Of a DNA stretch of 64,000 nt, positions 36,359-44,294 are shown piece after piece; position 1 is the first letter of the stretch, and every line of letters starts with the position of its first letter. The translations under genes were made by a program, and so were the position numbers. The notes below the pieces were generated by a model. That model saw nothing but the letters and a program-made list of their open reading frames with translations. It did not search any database and was not told the DNA's origin. The stretch comes from Gammaproteobacteria bacterium (GTDB taxonomy: Bacteria > Pseudomonadota > Gammaproteobacteria > Pseudomonadales > Azotimanducaceae). The stretch is taken from NCBI GenBank assembly GCA_026707905.1, contig JAPOVY010000016.1, positions 1 to 64,000 on the forward strand. Reading direction: 5' to 3'.

Positions 36359-38698
36359 ATGGAACCTGAACGATACAGAAGAATTGCGTGTGTGTTTCGT
36401 CTTCGATCCTTCCGTTCGTGCATGAGCGTAAGAGTGCCTAAACTGACGAATATCTTGGTCTGTGTACTAAGTCTTGGTTCGGTCGAAGTCGCAGCGGAAC
36501 CTGAGCAAGTGGGCGATGAGCCACGTTTGGAAACGGTGACCATCGTCGCGAGCGATACCGAGCAATTCGAACGCCTTCCTGGTGCAGCAACGGTTATCGA
36601 TCGAGTTGAACTCGAACGGTTTGAATACGCTGACGTGCAGAGAGCGCTTCGCTTAGCACCAGGGATCGCGCTTCAGGTAGAAGACGGTTTTGGTCTGCGA
36701 CCAAACATCAGCATTCGAGGCGTCGCCAGTGAACGTAGCGGTCGCATTACGTTGCTTGAAGATAACGTACTCATCGCACCGGCGCCGTATTCGGCTCCTT
36801 CCGCGTATTACTTCCCAACAGCTGGGCGGATGCACAGCATCGAGGTGTTAAAAGGACCGTCCGCGATCTCTCAGGGCCCATACACCATCGGCGGCACATT
36901 GAATCTCGTATCGACGCCGATTCCAACAGCCGCGCAAGGTCACTTAAAAACGCATCTGGGAGATCATGACTCGAAGCGTCTTCATGCGTGGCAGAGCTTT
37001 ACTTACGGTGACAGAATGCATGGTCTGTTAGAAACTCATCAGTGGTTTTCCGACGGATATCAATCCATCGACCGATCCGACCGCGATTCAGGCTTGGACG
37101 TTAGAGACTACACGGCGAAACTACGATTCGAGTTCACACCTACCCAAACACTCGAGCTCAAGTTTCAATTCGCCGATCAAATTTCCGAGCAGAGTTATCT
37201 CGGTTTGACCGATCATGACTTTGTCGCGAACCCGTATCGAAGGTACGGAATATCAGAACTGGATGAAATCACGACATCGCACCAGCAAGGTATCGTCACA
37301 TATGCACTTGACCTAACCGAAGCCACTCAACTTCGCGTTTCTGCGTATCGAAACGATCACGAGCGGACGTGGTTTAAAACAGAAGGGATCGATTTCGACG
37401 GTAGCCTAAGCGCAGAGACTTTGAGTCGCACATCGTGGTCCAGCGTAATCCAAGCGGTGAATTTGGGTCGCGGTATTGGCGATGCGCCCTGGTCCGAATT
37501 GAATGGAATTCTTCAAGGCGCGATCGATACGATGCCGGGCAGCATTCAATTAAGAGCGAATGCGAGAGAGTATTTCTCTCAAGGCATCCAAACGTGGATG
37601 GCTCACAAAACAGAGTTCGGCTCCGCAAGTCACCGAGTTGAGATTAGTCTACGAGTCCATGCTGACGAGGAAGACCGACTACAACGGAACAGCTCATACC
37701 ATCAGGAAGACGGCGAGTTACTGCTGGACGACTATGGCCAGCTAGGTAACGCCGGAAATCGAATCCAAGATGCGCAAGCCATAGCCTTTTACGTTAAGGA
37801 CACTATCGAAATCGGCAACCTTACGTTGACTCCAGGTCTACGTTACGAGAACATTGACCAAAAGCGCACACGTTTCGAGATTCGAAATGGGCGAACGACC
37901 GATCCTTCTTCCCGCGCGGCGACTAATCTTAGGAGTATGCGAGAGAACCAAACTACGGTTGTTTCGCCTGGTTTCGGACTGAGTTACAGGACGAGCGATC
38001 GCACATTGTTGCATTTTGGCGCGCACAAAGGATTCACGGCGCCAAGTAATGCGCCTGATGTGAAGGAAGAGTCTGCTTGGATCTTCGAGACAGGTATTCG
38101 TTACGTTCATGAATCCGCACCGTTGACGGCAGACATCGTGGGATTTCTTACTGACTACGACAATCTACTTGGTGAATGCACCGCATCTTCTGGTACCGAT
38201 TGTGAGATCGGTCGGGCATTCAACGGTGATGCTGCCACAGTGGCTGGGATTGAAGCGCGAGTTACGACTGATCTCGCACCGCAACGGGGATTTTCGCTCC
38301 CGATCAGTCTGAACCTCACGATGTTCGATGGTCAATTCGATACTGATGTTGCCGATACGGACTTCTTCGGTGATGTGAAAAAAGGCGACCCAATTCCGTA
38401 CTTGCCCGAATCGCAACTTCATCTTATCGCTGGGTTCGTAAAGCTGCCGTTTGAAGGTTACCTCAGCTTAACTCGTGTCGGTGATGTGTGTGTTCGTTCA
38501 TCTTGTGGCAACTTCGAAAAAGTCGACAGCTCGATTACCGTGGACATGGCCGGAAACTACTCGCTCAATGATTCGCTCACTTTCTTTGCACGCGTTGAGA
38601 ATTTGCTAAGTGAAGATGCCATCGCATCGCGCCATCCCTACGGTGCGCGCCCGAATAAAGCGAGAACGGTCTCTGTAGGCATGTCGTTGGGATGGTGA
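36359..38698 (+). CDS. TonB-dependent receptor, FecA/siderophore-like
   Basis: A 779-residue outer-membrane receptor. Two starts are possible: the ATG used here, or the internal ATG 63 bases on, which gives a conventional signal peptide (about 25 residues ending E-V-A-A-E-P). The plug has E-T-V-T-I-V-A-S near 60, R-P-N-I-S-I-R-G-V and IEVLKGPSAISQGPYTIGGTLN motifs, and a barrel with a segment close to FecA-type S-Y-L-G-L-T-D-x-D-F. The chain ends in Trp, as in outer-membrane barrels. The Fur-like box upstream supports Fe(III)-complex uptake. Ferric citrate or another siderophore cannot be chosen from sequence. Confidence 0.9.
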   Translation: MEPERYRRIACVFRLRSFRSCMSVRVPKLTNILVCVLSLGSVEVAAEPEQVGDEPRLETVTIVASDTEQFERLPGAATVIDRVELERFEYADVQRALRLAPGIALQVEDGFGLRPNISIRGVASERSGRITLLEDNVLIAPAPYSAPSAYYFPTAGRMHSIEVLKGPSAISQGPYTIGGTLNLVSTPIPTAAQGHLKTHLGDHDSKRLHAWQSFTYGDRMHGLLETHQWFSDGYQSIDRSDRDSGLDVRDYTAKLRFEFTPTQTLELKFQFADQISEQSYLGLTDHDFVANPYRRYGISELDEITTSHQQGIVTYALDLTEATQLRVSAYRNDHERTWFKTEGIDFDGSLSAETLSRTSWSSVIQAVNLGRGIGDAPWSELNGILQGAIDTMPGSIQLRANAREYFSQGIQTWMAHKTEFGSASHRVEISLRVHADEEDRLQRNSSYHQEDGELLLDDYGQLGNAGNRIQDAQAIAFYVKDTIEIGNLTLTPGLRYENIDQKRTRFEIRNGRTTDPSSRAATNLRSMRENQTTVVSPGFGLSYRTSDRTLLHFGAHKGFTAPSNAPDVKEESAWIFETGIRYVHESAPLTADIVGFLTDYDNLLGECTASSGTDCEIGRAFNGDAATVAGIEARVTTDLAPQRGFSLPISLNLTMFDGQFDTDVADTDFFGDVKKGDPIPYLPESQLHLIAGFVKLPFEGYLSLTRVGDVCVRSSCGNFEKVDSSITVDMAGNYSLNDSLTFFARVENLLSEDAIASRHPYGARPNKARTVSVGMSLGW

Positions 38699-38852
38699 AA
38701 GTCCTGCAATTTACTTGCGAGCCGTCAATCAATGGATGGGTCTGTCCCAACGGATGGAGTACTATCTGCTGAGGTAACTGGGTTAGAAATCAATCAACAC
38801 GCAACTAACCGTCAGATTGATGTGAACTGGTGAACAGACCACTCGATGCTCT

Positions 38853-39806
38853 ATGGTCCACCACACAGACGATAAGCGCTTGAAACCCATTACGGTACTG
38901 GGGAACTACGCACATGACCGGTATCGTGGCGTCCGGATGCCCGCGTCTGAATCCGTGACCAATCGTCTTGAGCGTCGAACGATGTATTACCGTCGCTCGG
39001 TAGATGTCTACAACGCGCGCGAGCTTGAGCCTAAACCGACGGTTTCATCACACGGATTCACACTAGTGAAGCACGAAACGCAGTGTGCCGACATGTCGGA
39101 TCAAGAAATGGTGAAGTCGGTGCTTTACGGTGAGTATGCGCGTTTATTACAAGTCTTGACGGGATGTAGTCAGGTCAAAGTGACACAGCACCAATACAGG
39201 AACGGGTATGGTGGACTGCCGGTTGGTCATCCTCGTGCTGCACGAGCGACGCCGAATGGAAGTGAAGGGATCTATGGGGGTATCCACTCAGATGTTACGC
39301 CATATTCAGAACCAGGGTGGGATCCGCTGGTTGAGGAACGACATTTTCAAGTTTTTAACATCTGGCAGAGCTCGAATCCGAATCGACCAATTCAAGTCAT
39401 GCCATTGTCGTTATGCGCCATGGATAGCGTTGATCCAATTGACATGATCTACGCGGATTCTTGGAACCAGACCAAGAATCCCAGCAAGCTAGTGAGCTAT
39501 CGGTTGACCTTTAACGAGACGCAACGCTGGTACTACTATCCAGATATGCAGCCGGACGAGCTATTGATTTTTAAACAGTACGATAGCATGGAGGGTGCAC
39601 CGAATCGCCGTTGTGTGTACCACGGCGCGATCGAATTACCTGACACCCCCGATGATGCCCCTTTGCGAGAAACTATCGAAGTTCGATTACTTGCGCTTTA
39701 TGGGAAAGAATCGAACAAAGCTAAACGAGTGCGTCAGTTTCAGGCACAGATTCCGTCGAAGCTACCAGATGGCTCAGAATCAGGGTGGGTTGTTAGATAT
39801 CCGTGA
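38853..39806 (+). CDS. CmcJ/NvfI-type oxidoreductase 2
   Basis: A 317-residue paralogue of the other CmcJ-like protein. H145-x-D147 lies in G-G-I-H-S-D, H257 in C-V-Y-H-G-A-I, and the QRWYYYPDMQPDE and I-E-V-R-L-L motifs are present, so the iron site looks complete. The two share the core but their N-termini differ. It lies on the same strand as the FecA-like receptor with about 150 bases between. It may act on an iron-chelating molecule or the same metabolite as paralogue 1. No immediate PhyH neighbour. Confidence 0.86.
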   Translation: MVHHTDDKRLKPITVLGNYAHDRYRGVRMPASESVTNRLERRTMYYRRSVDVYNARELEPKPTVSSHGFTLVKHETQCADMSDQEMVKSVLYGEYARLLQVLTGCSQVKVTQHQYRNGYGGLPVGHPRAARATPNGSEGIYGGIHSDVTPYSEPGWDPLVEERHFQVFNIWQSSNPNRPIQVMPLSLCAMDSVDPIDMIYADSWNQTKNPSKLVSYRLTFNETQRWYYYPDMQPDELLIFKQYDSMEGAPNRRCVYHGAIELPDTPDDAPLRETIEVRLLALYGKESNKAKRVRQFQAQIPSKLPDGSESGWVVRYP

Positions 39807-40004
39807 TCAACTGAGAAACGATTCAGCGAGAACGAAGACCACTAACGGGAAGATGATCACAAAAGCGATTGCCATGTAACACAGAACATTGAGTACTTCA
39901 TTCTGTACCGGTTCTTCGTTCAGCTTCAGTCGTGGTCCGACAATCAACCATATCAGCGCGCCGATTACCACGGACGCTGCGACACTCAAGATCAAGGCTG
40001 CCAT
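39807..40004 (-). CDS. Small two-helix membrane protein
   Basis: A 65-residue protein with hydrophobic segments at about 3-20 and 38-61 and a short charged linker. It follows the carboxyltransferase gene by nine bases, which suggests the same transcript. A gamma-type subunit of a decarboxylase sodium pump (OadG-like) was considered, but the beta subunit is absent and no OadG motif is seen. Function unknown. It ends directly against the convergent CmcJ-like gene. Confidence 0.6.
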   Translation of the reverse strand: MAALILSVAASVVIGALIWLIVGPRLKLNEEPVQNEVLNVLCYMAIAFVIIFPLVVFVLAESFLS

Positions 40005-40013
40005 AAAACGTGA

Positions 40014-41570
40014 TTATGGTCGCATCGAAAATTTCACTGGTCCTTTAAGTTCGTCGAGCTGTGGTTGAATCCAGTCGATCCATTGACACAAGGTAGGACG
40101 TGTCTCGCGGGGATCAATCAACTCGTGGACTCCAAAAGACTCTGCACGTGGGAAAGGTGACCTCGCGGCGCGGAGACGTTCCTCAATTTCGGTTCGTTTC
40201 GCTACTGGGTCATCGGCAGCTTCGATTTCACGATGAAATGCAACGGCGACGCCGCCTTCGAGGGGTAGTGCGCCAGATTCGACTGATGGCCACGCCAGCA
40301 CATACGCATTCGGGGCGTAGTGTGCGGCGGTCGCGACACCAAACCCCTTATGCACTTGGATGGCGCACCATGGAATAGTTGCCTGTGCGGCGGCTGCCAC
40401 AGCCGCCATACCGTAACGGATTGTGCCTTTCTTCTCTGCCTCTGGACCGATCATGAAACCGGGTTGGTCGATGAAATTGACCACAGGAATGTGAAACGTG
40501 TCGCACAGTTCAACGAATCGACGATATTTTTGTGCTGCTTCCGCAGTCATCGCTCCCGCGTACACACGATTGTTGTTTGCGAGAATCCCGACTGGTTGTC
40601 CATCGATTCGAGCGAGTCCGACGATCTGGCTACGACCGAAATCCTTGCTCATTTCGAAGAACGAGTCGAGATCAACGATCATTTCGATAACCTCACGCAT
40701 GTTGAACACGCTGCGTGAGTCGCGTGGTACCACGTCGAGTAAGTCATTCTCCATGCGTTCACTACTGTCGTCGCATGGATAACGGGGAGTCCGTTGATAG
40801 ACGCTACTTGGTAAATAACTGAGGAAGCGACGAGACTGCATCAATGCTTCCGTTTCGTTTGCAGCCACATTGTCAACGACGCCGCTTTTCGCGTGGATTT
40901 GAGCGCCCCCCAACTCGTCCTTCGTCATGTCGACACCCAATGCGCGTTCCACGACTTTAGGACCGGCGACTAGGATTTGCGCGGTATCCGCCGACATGAC
41001 CGAAAAATGGGATGCAGCCATTCGGCCAGCTGGAAAACCCGCGACCGCACCGCCAGCCATCGAAACGACGGGTACTTCCCCCATCGCATCGGCGATGACC
41101 TTGAATCTAGGTTCCGAAAAAACGGAGTCCCCTCCTGAAGATCCACCACGTTTGCCGCTGCTCTTAACGCTACCACCGCCGCCTTCGAGCATGCGTACGA
41201 GAGGTATCTTGTATTGGATGGCTAGATGCTCTGCATAGATGCTCTTACGCAACCCCGCAGCGTTGGGTGAGCCACCCTTAAGCGTGAAGTCCTCACCGCC
41301 AACGACAACGCGCCGATCGTCGATTCGACCAAAGCCTAAAACGTAATTTGCAGGTACAAACCCAAGAAAGTTGTCATCATCGTCGTAATCGGGAACGGCA
41401 GTGGCTTTTCCTTGTTCCTGAAACGAGCCCTTGTCAAGTAACGTATCAATGCGTTCACGGATGGTCATGCGACCGTATCCGTGCTGCTTAGCGATTCCTT
41501 CTGGTCCGCCTTGTTGTTTTGCTAATTTACGCCGTCGTTTAAGTTCCTCGACCTCTTCTGCCCAGCTCAT
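40014..41570 (-). CDS. Acyl-CoA carboxylase carboxyltransferase (beta) subunit
   Basis: A 518-residue two-domain carboxyltransferase of the propionyl/methylcrotonyl/methylmalonyl-CoA family. The N-terminal half has MTIRERIDTLLDKGSFQE, a G-F-G-R-I-D-D-R segment and E-G-G-G-G-S. The C-terminal half has G-I-L-A-N-N-x-R-V-Y-A-G-A-M-T near residue 330 and the conserved R-x-V-x-x-C-D biotin-binding region. It moves a carboxyl group between biotin and an acyl-CoA. A biotinyl carrier and a crotonase are in the same operon, but the ATP-dependent biotin carboxylase is not, so either another locus supplies it or the enzyme runs as a decarboxylase or transcarboxylase. Acyl preference unknown. Confidence 0.88.
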   Translation of the reverse strand: MSWAEEVEELKRRRKLAKQQGGPEGIAKQHGYGRMTIRERIDTLLDKGSFQEQGKATAVPDYDDDDNFLGFVPANYVLGFGRIDDRRVVVGGEDFTLKGGSPNAAGLRKSIYAEHLAIQYKIPLVRMLEGGGGSVKSSGKRGGSSGGDSVFSEPRFKVIADAMGEVPVVSMAGGAVAGFPAGRMAASHFSVMSADTAQILVAGPKVVERALGVDMTKDELGGAQIHAKSGVVDNVAANETEALMQSRRFLSYLPSSVYQRTPRYPCDDSSERMENDLLDVVPRDSRSVFNMREVIEMIVDLDSFFEMSKDFGRSQIVGLARIDGQPVGILANNNRVYAGAMTAEAAQKYRRFVELCDTFHIPVVNFIDQPGFMIGPEAEKKGTIRYGMAAVAAAAQATIPWCAIQVHKGFGVATAAHYAPNAYVLAWPSVESGALPLEGGVAVAFHREIEAADDPVAKRTEIEERLRAARSPFPRAESFGVHELIDPRETRPTLCQWIDWIQPQLDELKGPVKFSMRP

Positions 41571-41587
41571 AGCTCTTCGCGGTTGCC

Positions 41588-42412
41588 CTATGCAACGTCC
41601 GTAAACTTGGGATCGCGATTTTCAAAGTTAGCCTTGATCGCTTCGACCTGATTCGGGGATCCGATCAATCCCATCTGCAGTTTCGCTTCTAGTCCGAATC
41701 CCGACTCGTCGTCAGCGTGCCATGTGGTCTCAAGCAAGTGCTTGCCAGCACGAACGGCTGACGGAGAACGACCTGCGATCTCTTGAGCGAGATTGAACGC
41801 AGCGTCGCGAGCGTTTTCGGTCACATGCGTAACCAAGCCGAGTTCTTGCGCTTCCTCGGCGCTCAGAATGCGACCTGTGAATGTCAGTTCCTTAGCAACG
41901 TCCATGCGTACGGTTTGCCGAAGCGTTTGTGTGATGGACATGTCAGGGATCAATCCCCACTTGATCTCGAGAACCGATAACTTCGCGGATGGTTCTGCGA
42001 ATCGGATATCTGTCGCAAGCGCAATCTGGCACCCACCGCCATAGGCGACACCGTGGATCGCAGCGATCACCGGCATCGGTAAGCGACGCCAGACATAAGC
42101 AGCGCGCTGAGCGTGATTTTCTACGGCTTCGGTACGTGCCACAGAAACATCTGACTGAGACTGAGCGTCACTAGAACGCGACTCAGCCCGGTCCGCCATA
42201 CCTTGGAAACTGTTCATATCTAGTCCGGCACAGAAACCTGGACCGTTTCCTGATAACACAACGACACGAACGTCGGCGGCTTCTAACAACTGGTTACCGG
42301 CTTCGTTCAATGCTTGGAACATTTCCGGTGAAATTGCGTTGTACTTGTCGGGACGATTCAACCTTACATCAGCGATACCGTCTTCAACACTGATGCTTAC
42401 AAGATCGGACAT
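41588..42412 (-). CDS. Enoyl-CoA hydratase/isomerase (crotonase) family protein
   Basis: A 274-residue crotonase-fold protein at standard length. Oxyanion-hole strands are visible as R-V-V-V-L-S-G-N-G-P-G-F-C-A-G-L-D and V-I-A-A-I-H-G-V-A-Y-G-G-G-C-Q, followed by the D-I-R-F-A-E-P-S-A-K-L segment. The exact reaction (hydration, isomerisation or decarboxylation of an acyl-CoA) is not resolved. It sits 17 bases upstream of the carboxyltransferase gene and 21 downstream of the biotinyl carrier, so all three are one operon. Genuine methylmalonyl-CoA decarboxylases include crotonase-fold enzymes. Confidence 0.9.
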   Translation of the reverse strand: MSDLVSISVEDGIADVRLNRPDKYNAISPEMFQALNEAGNQLLEAADVRVVVLSGNGPGFCAGLDMNSFQGMADRAESRSSDAQSQSDVSVARTEAVENHAQRAAYVWRRLPMPVIAAIHGVAYGGGCQIALATDIRFAEPSAKLSVLEIKWGLIPDMSITQTLRQTVRMDVAKELTFTGRILSAEEAQELGLVTHVTENARDAAFNLAQEIAGRSPSAVRAGKHLLETTWHADDESGFGLEAKLQMGLIGSPNQVEAIKANFENRDPKFTDVA

Positions 42413-42433
42413 GACAACTCCTCTAACTTTGCG

Positions 42434-42655
42434 TTAACTCTCTATGACGGCGACGACTTGATCTTCCTGAACAGCTTCTTCCGGCTGCACCCTTAACTCT
42501 GCCACCGTGCCATCAGCTGGACTCTCAACAGGGATTTCCATTTTCATAGATTCCAGAATCAGGATCACGTCGCCTTCTGCCACGCTGTCACCTACATCCA
42601 CTTGAACCTTCCAGACACTTCCGGTTACTTCGCTTTCAACGTTATGCGTAGCCAT
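42434..42655 (-). CDS. Biotinyl/lipoyl carrier domain protein
   Basis: A 73-residue single-domain carrier with the biotinylation motif E-S-M-K38-M-E in the expected hairpin. It lacks the long Pro/Ala linker of AccB, so it resembles the small carriers of decarboxylase and acyl-CoA carboxylase systems. It is first in the operon with the crotonase and carboxyltransferase. A biotin-protein ligase must act in trans. A 3-methylcrotonyl or methylmalonyl complex is possible. Confidence 0.88.
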   Translation of the reverse strand: MATHNVESEVTGSVWKVQVDVGDSVAEGDVILILESMKMEIPVESPADGTVAELRVQPEEAVQEDQVVAVIES

Positions 42656-43593
42656 GCGAATGAATAGCCTTCTTGCTGCGGGAAAATGGCTCCTGGCAAG
42701 CGTCGAGAACCTGCTGACGCATCGCAGGAACGCGAGATTTTACTACTGCTTCGTATCGTCGTATTTAGTCCTTTAAGGACTGGCGACACGTTTTTGTTGG
42801 GAATTTTCGATGCCTTCGAACTCACGCCGAATGATCGATGAGCCATTGCTCGTACTCTTCCCAACTTTTTATCAAAGTGCCTAGATTGGTTTGTGAAGAG
42901 CCTTCCTCGAGTTTGGCACGAACGTTATAGCGTGCAGCCACAACCGAACGGACGCATTCACTCGTCAATTTAAGAGGTGAACTGTTCGTTCCAGGTCCCC
43001 CTTGATGGGATCTTGGGCTATTTCCGGTACATTAACATCGGTAAGGTTACGTGGAGCAAGCAGTCATTCCGATACGACCTCTATGGAACTCCGCGCCTTT
43101 TAGCCGCATCTTTAATCACTAGGCTCAATCCAATGTGCCAAAGACGCAATGAAATAGCGACACTAAGAGCGTTAAGGGGATTCCTTGTTTCGTAAATCGT
43201 AGGCGATCTACGACTAAATATTGAAGCAACTGTGTGCGAGTACGTGACCATGCTCCAAGGTCTTTACAACGTCCAGATAATGGGGTATCGCATCGAAGGT
43301 CGTGTAATACTGCTCGATCAAAGTTCTCGTCGGTCCGGCGACTCGCATCCTATGTTAGCGACGCATTTTCGTATCGATGAGATGCTAAAACTCATGTGTT
43401 AATAACACTTGGCGACGCGCTTCTAAGTTAAATCTGTTTCGCGAAATAACGTTTTTGCTCAGATGTCCACTAATTAAAACGAAATTGCTAGCAAAACTTA
43501 AATTGGTATATTTCTATGAAGAGAGAGAATGTGTAGTTAGTGTGATGGAGGATATTAGTCGCTCGCACTATGCTTTGAGCTCGCCTGTAGACA
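42656..43593. other. Gene-poor junction with possible gene relics
   Basis: No secure gene. Two short minus-strand reading frames look protein-like: 42822-42968 (TTG start, 48 residues, containing LIKSWEEYEQWLID) and 43214-43348 (ATG start, 44 residues, containing LIEQYYTTFDAIPHYLDVV). Neither has a clear ribosome site. They could be relics of decayed genes or chance. A six-base TCGTAG/CTACGA hairpin lies near 43197-43213. The stretch marks the border between metabolic genes and the defence island. Confidence 0.4.
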
Positions 43594-44259
43594 CTACATC
43601 TCCATTATTAAATGGTGGCACTGGAATGGACCTTGCTTCACTCGTGGATATCGTGGTACTCGATTGTGTGTGGATACTTGATGAGGTCGATCGACAAAGT
43701 CGGAGTTCTGCTGAAACGACTCCTGTAGTGCTACGGATATATTCATTAACGTAGTAGAGGCGTTGCCTGTTAGCAGATATCCAAGCATTGCACCGCTGTC
43801 AACAAACGGAGCGTACCGGCCGGTAAGAAAATTATCCTTGACAGAGTTGGCATAGTCGCTCACTGTGCCGTCGGTTTTTAGGACCTTTGCTTCTAACGGC
43901 CACATTATGCGCCGATTCGAATAGAGGATAAATGCGATATCGTATTGTGGTGGTTGAGCTGGTGCAGGTTCTCTTGTTTCATTTTCGTAAGGGCCGTGTT
44001 GTATGTAATAAGGTTCCTCGCCTGTCAGCGCATCGTTTATTAGCTGTTCTAGCAGCTGCGTGAGTGTGCGCTCCAATTCGTCTTCGGCCATCGTAATGTC
44101 GATTCGGTCAATCATCTGCATTCGCAGTGAGTCATAACCCGCCCATGTCGCTTCAAGCATACTTCGAACCACATTTGCACCAAACAGTTTCGCGATATTT
44201 GCGAATTCATCCGAATCATCCGGCCACAACAGATCGATAACGGTACGCCGACGAGTCAC
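43594..44259 (-). CDS. Putative PD-(D/E)XK restriction endonuclease
   Basis: A 221-residue protein starting at GTG. D107 in Q-Y-D-I-A-F, then a beta-strand pair and E123-x-K125 in W-P-L-E-A-K, give the spacing of a PD-(D/E)XK nuclease core. The rest is helical. It is 35 bases downstream of the large methylase on the same strand, so it is the obvious restriction partner. I could not identify a recognised type II family. The assignment rests on a short motif plus context; an alternative is a non-nuclease accessory protein. Confidence 0.55.
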   Translation of the reverse strand: MTRRRTVIDLLWPDDSDEFANIAKLFGANVVRSMLEATWAGYDSLRMQMIDRIDITMAEDELERTLTQLLEQLINDALTGEEPYYIQHGPYENETREPAPAQPPQYDIAFILYSNRRIMWPLEAKVLKTDGTVSDYANSVKDNFLTGRYAPFVDSGAMLGYLLTGNASTTLMNISVALQESFQQNSDFVDRPHQVSTHNRVPRYPRVKQGPFQCHHLIMEM

Positions 44260-44294
44260 AGAAGTCTCTTGTCGATCTAGGTAGTAAGTGCGCC

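Noticed and set aside
39807..40004. OadG-like sodium-pump gamma subunit
   Set aside because: Two helices fit, but the large membrane beta subunit is missing and no characteristic motif is present.
42977..43195. Plus-strand 72-residue gene in the border gap
   Set aside because: Amino-acid composition looks random, no ribosome site, and it conflicts with minus-strand protein-like text next to it.
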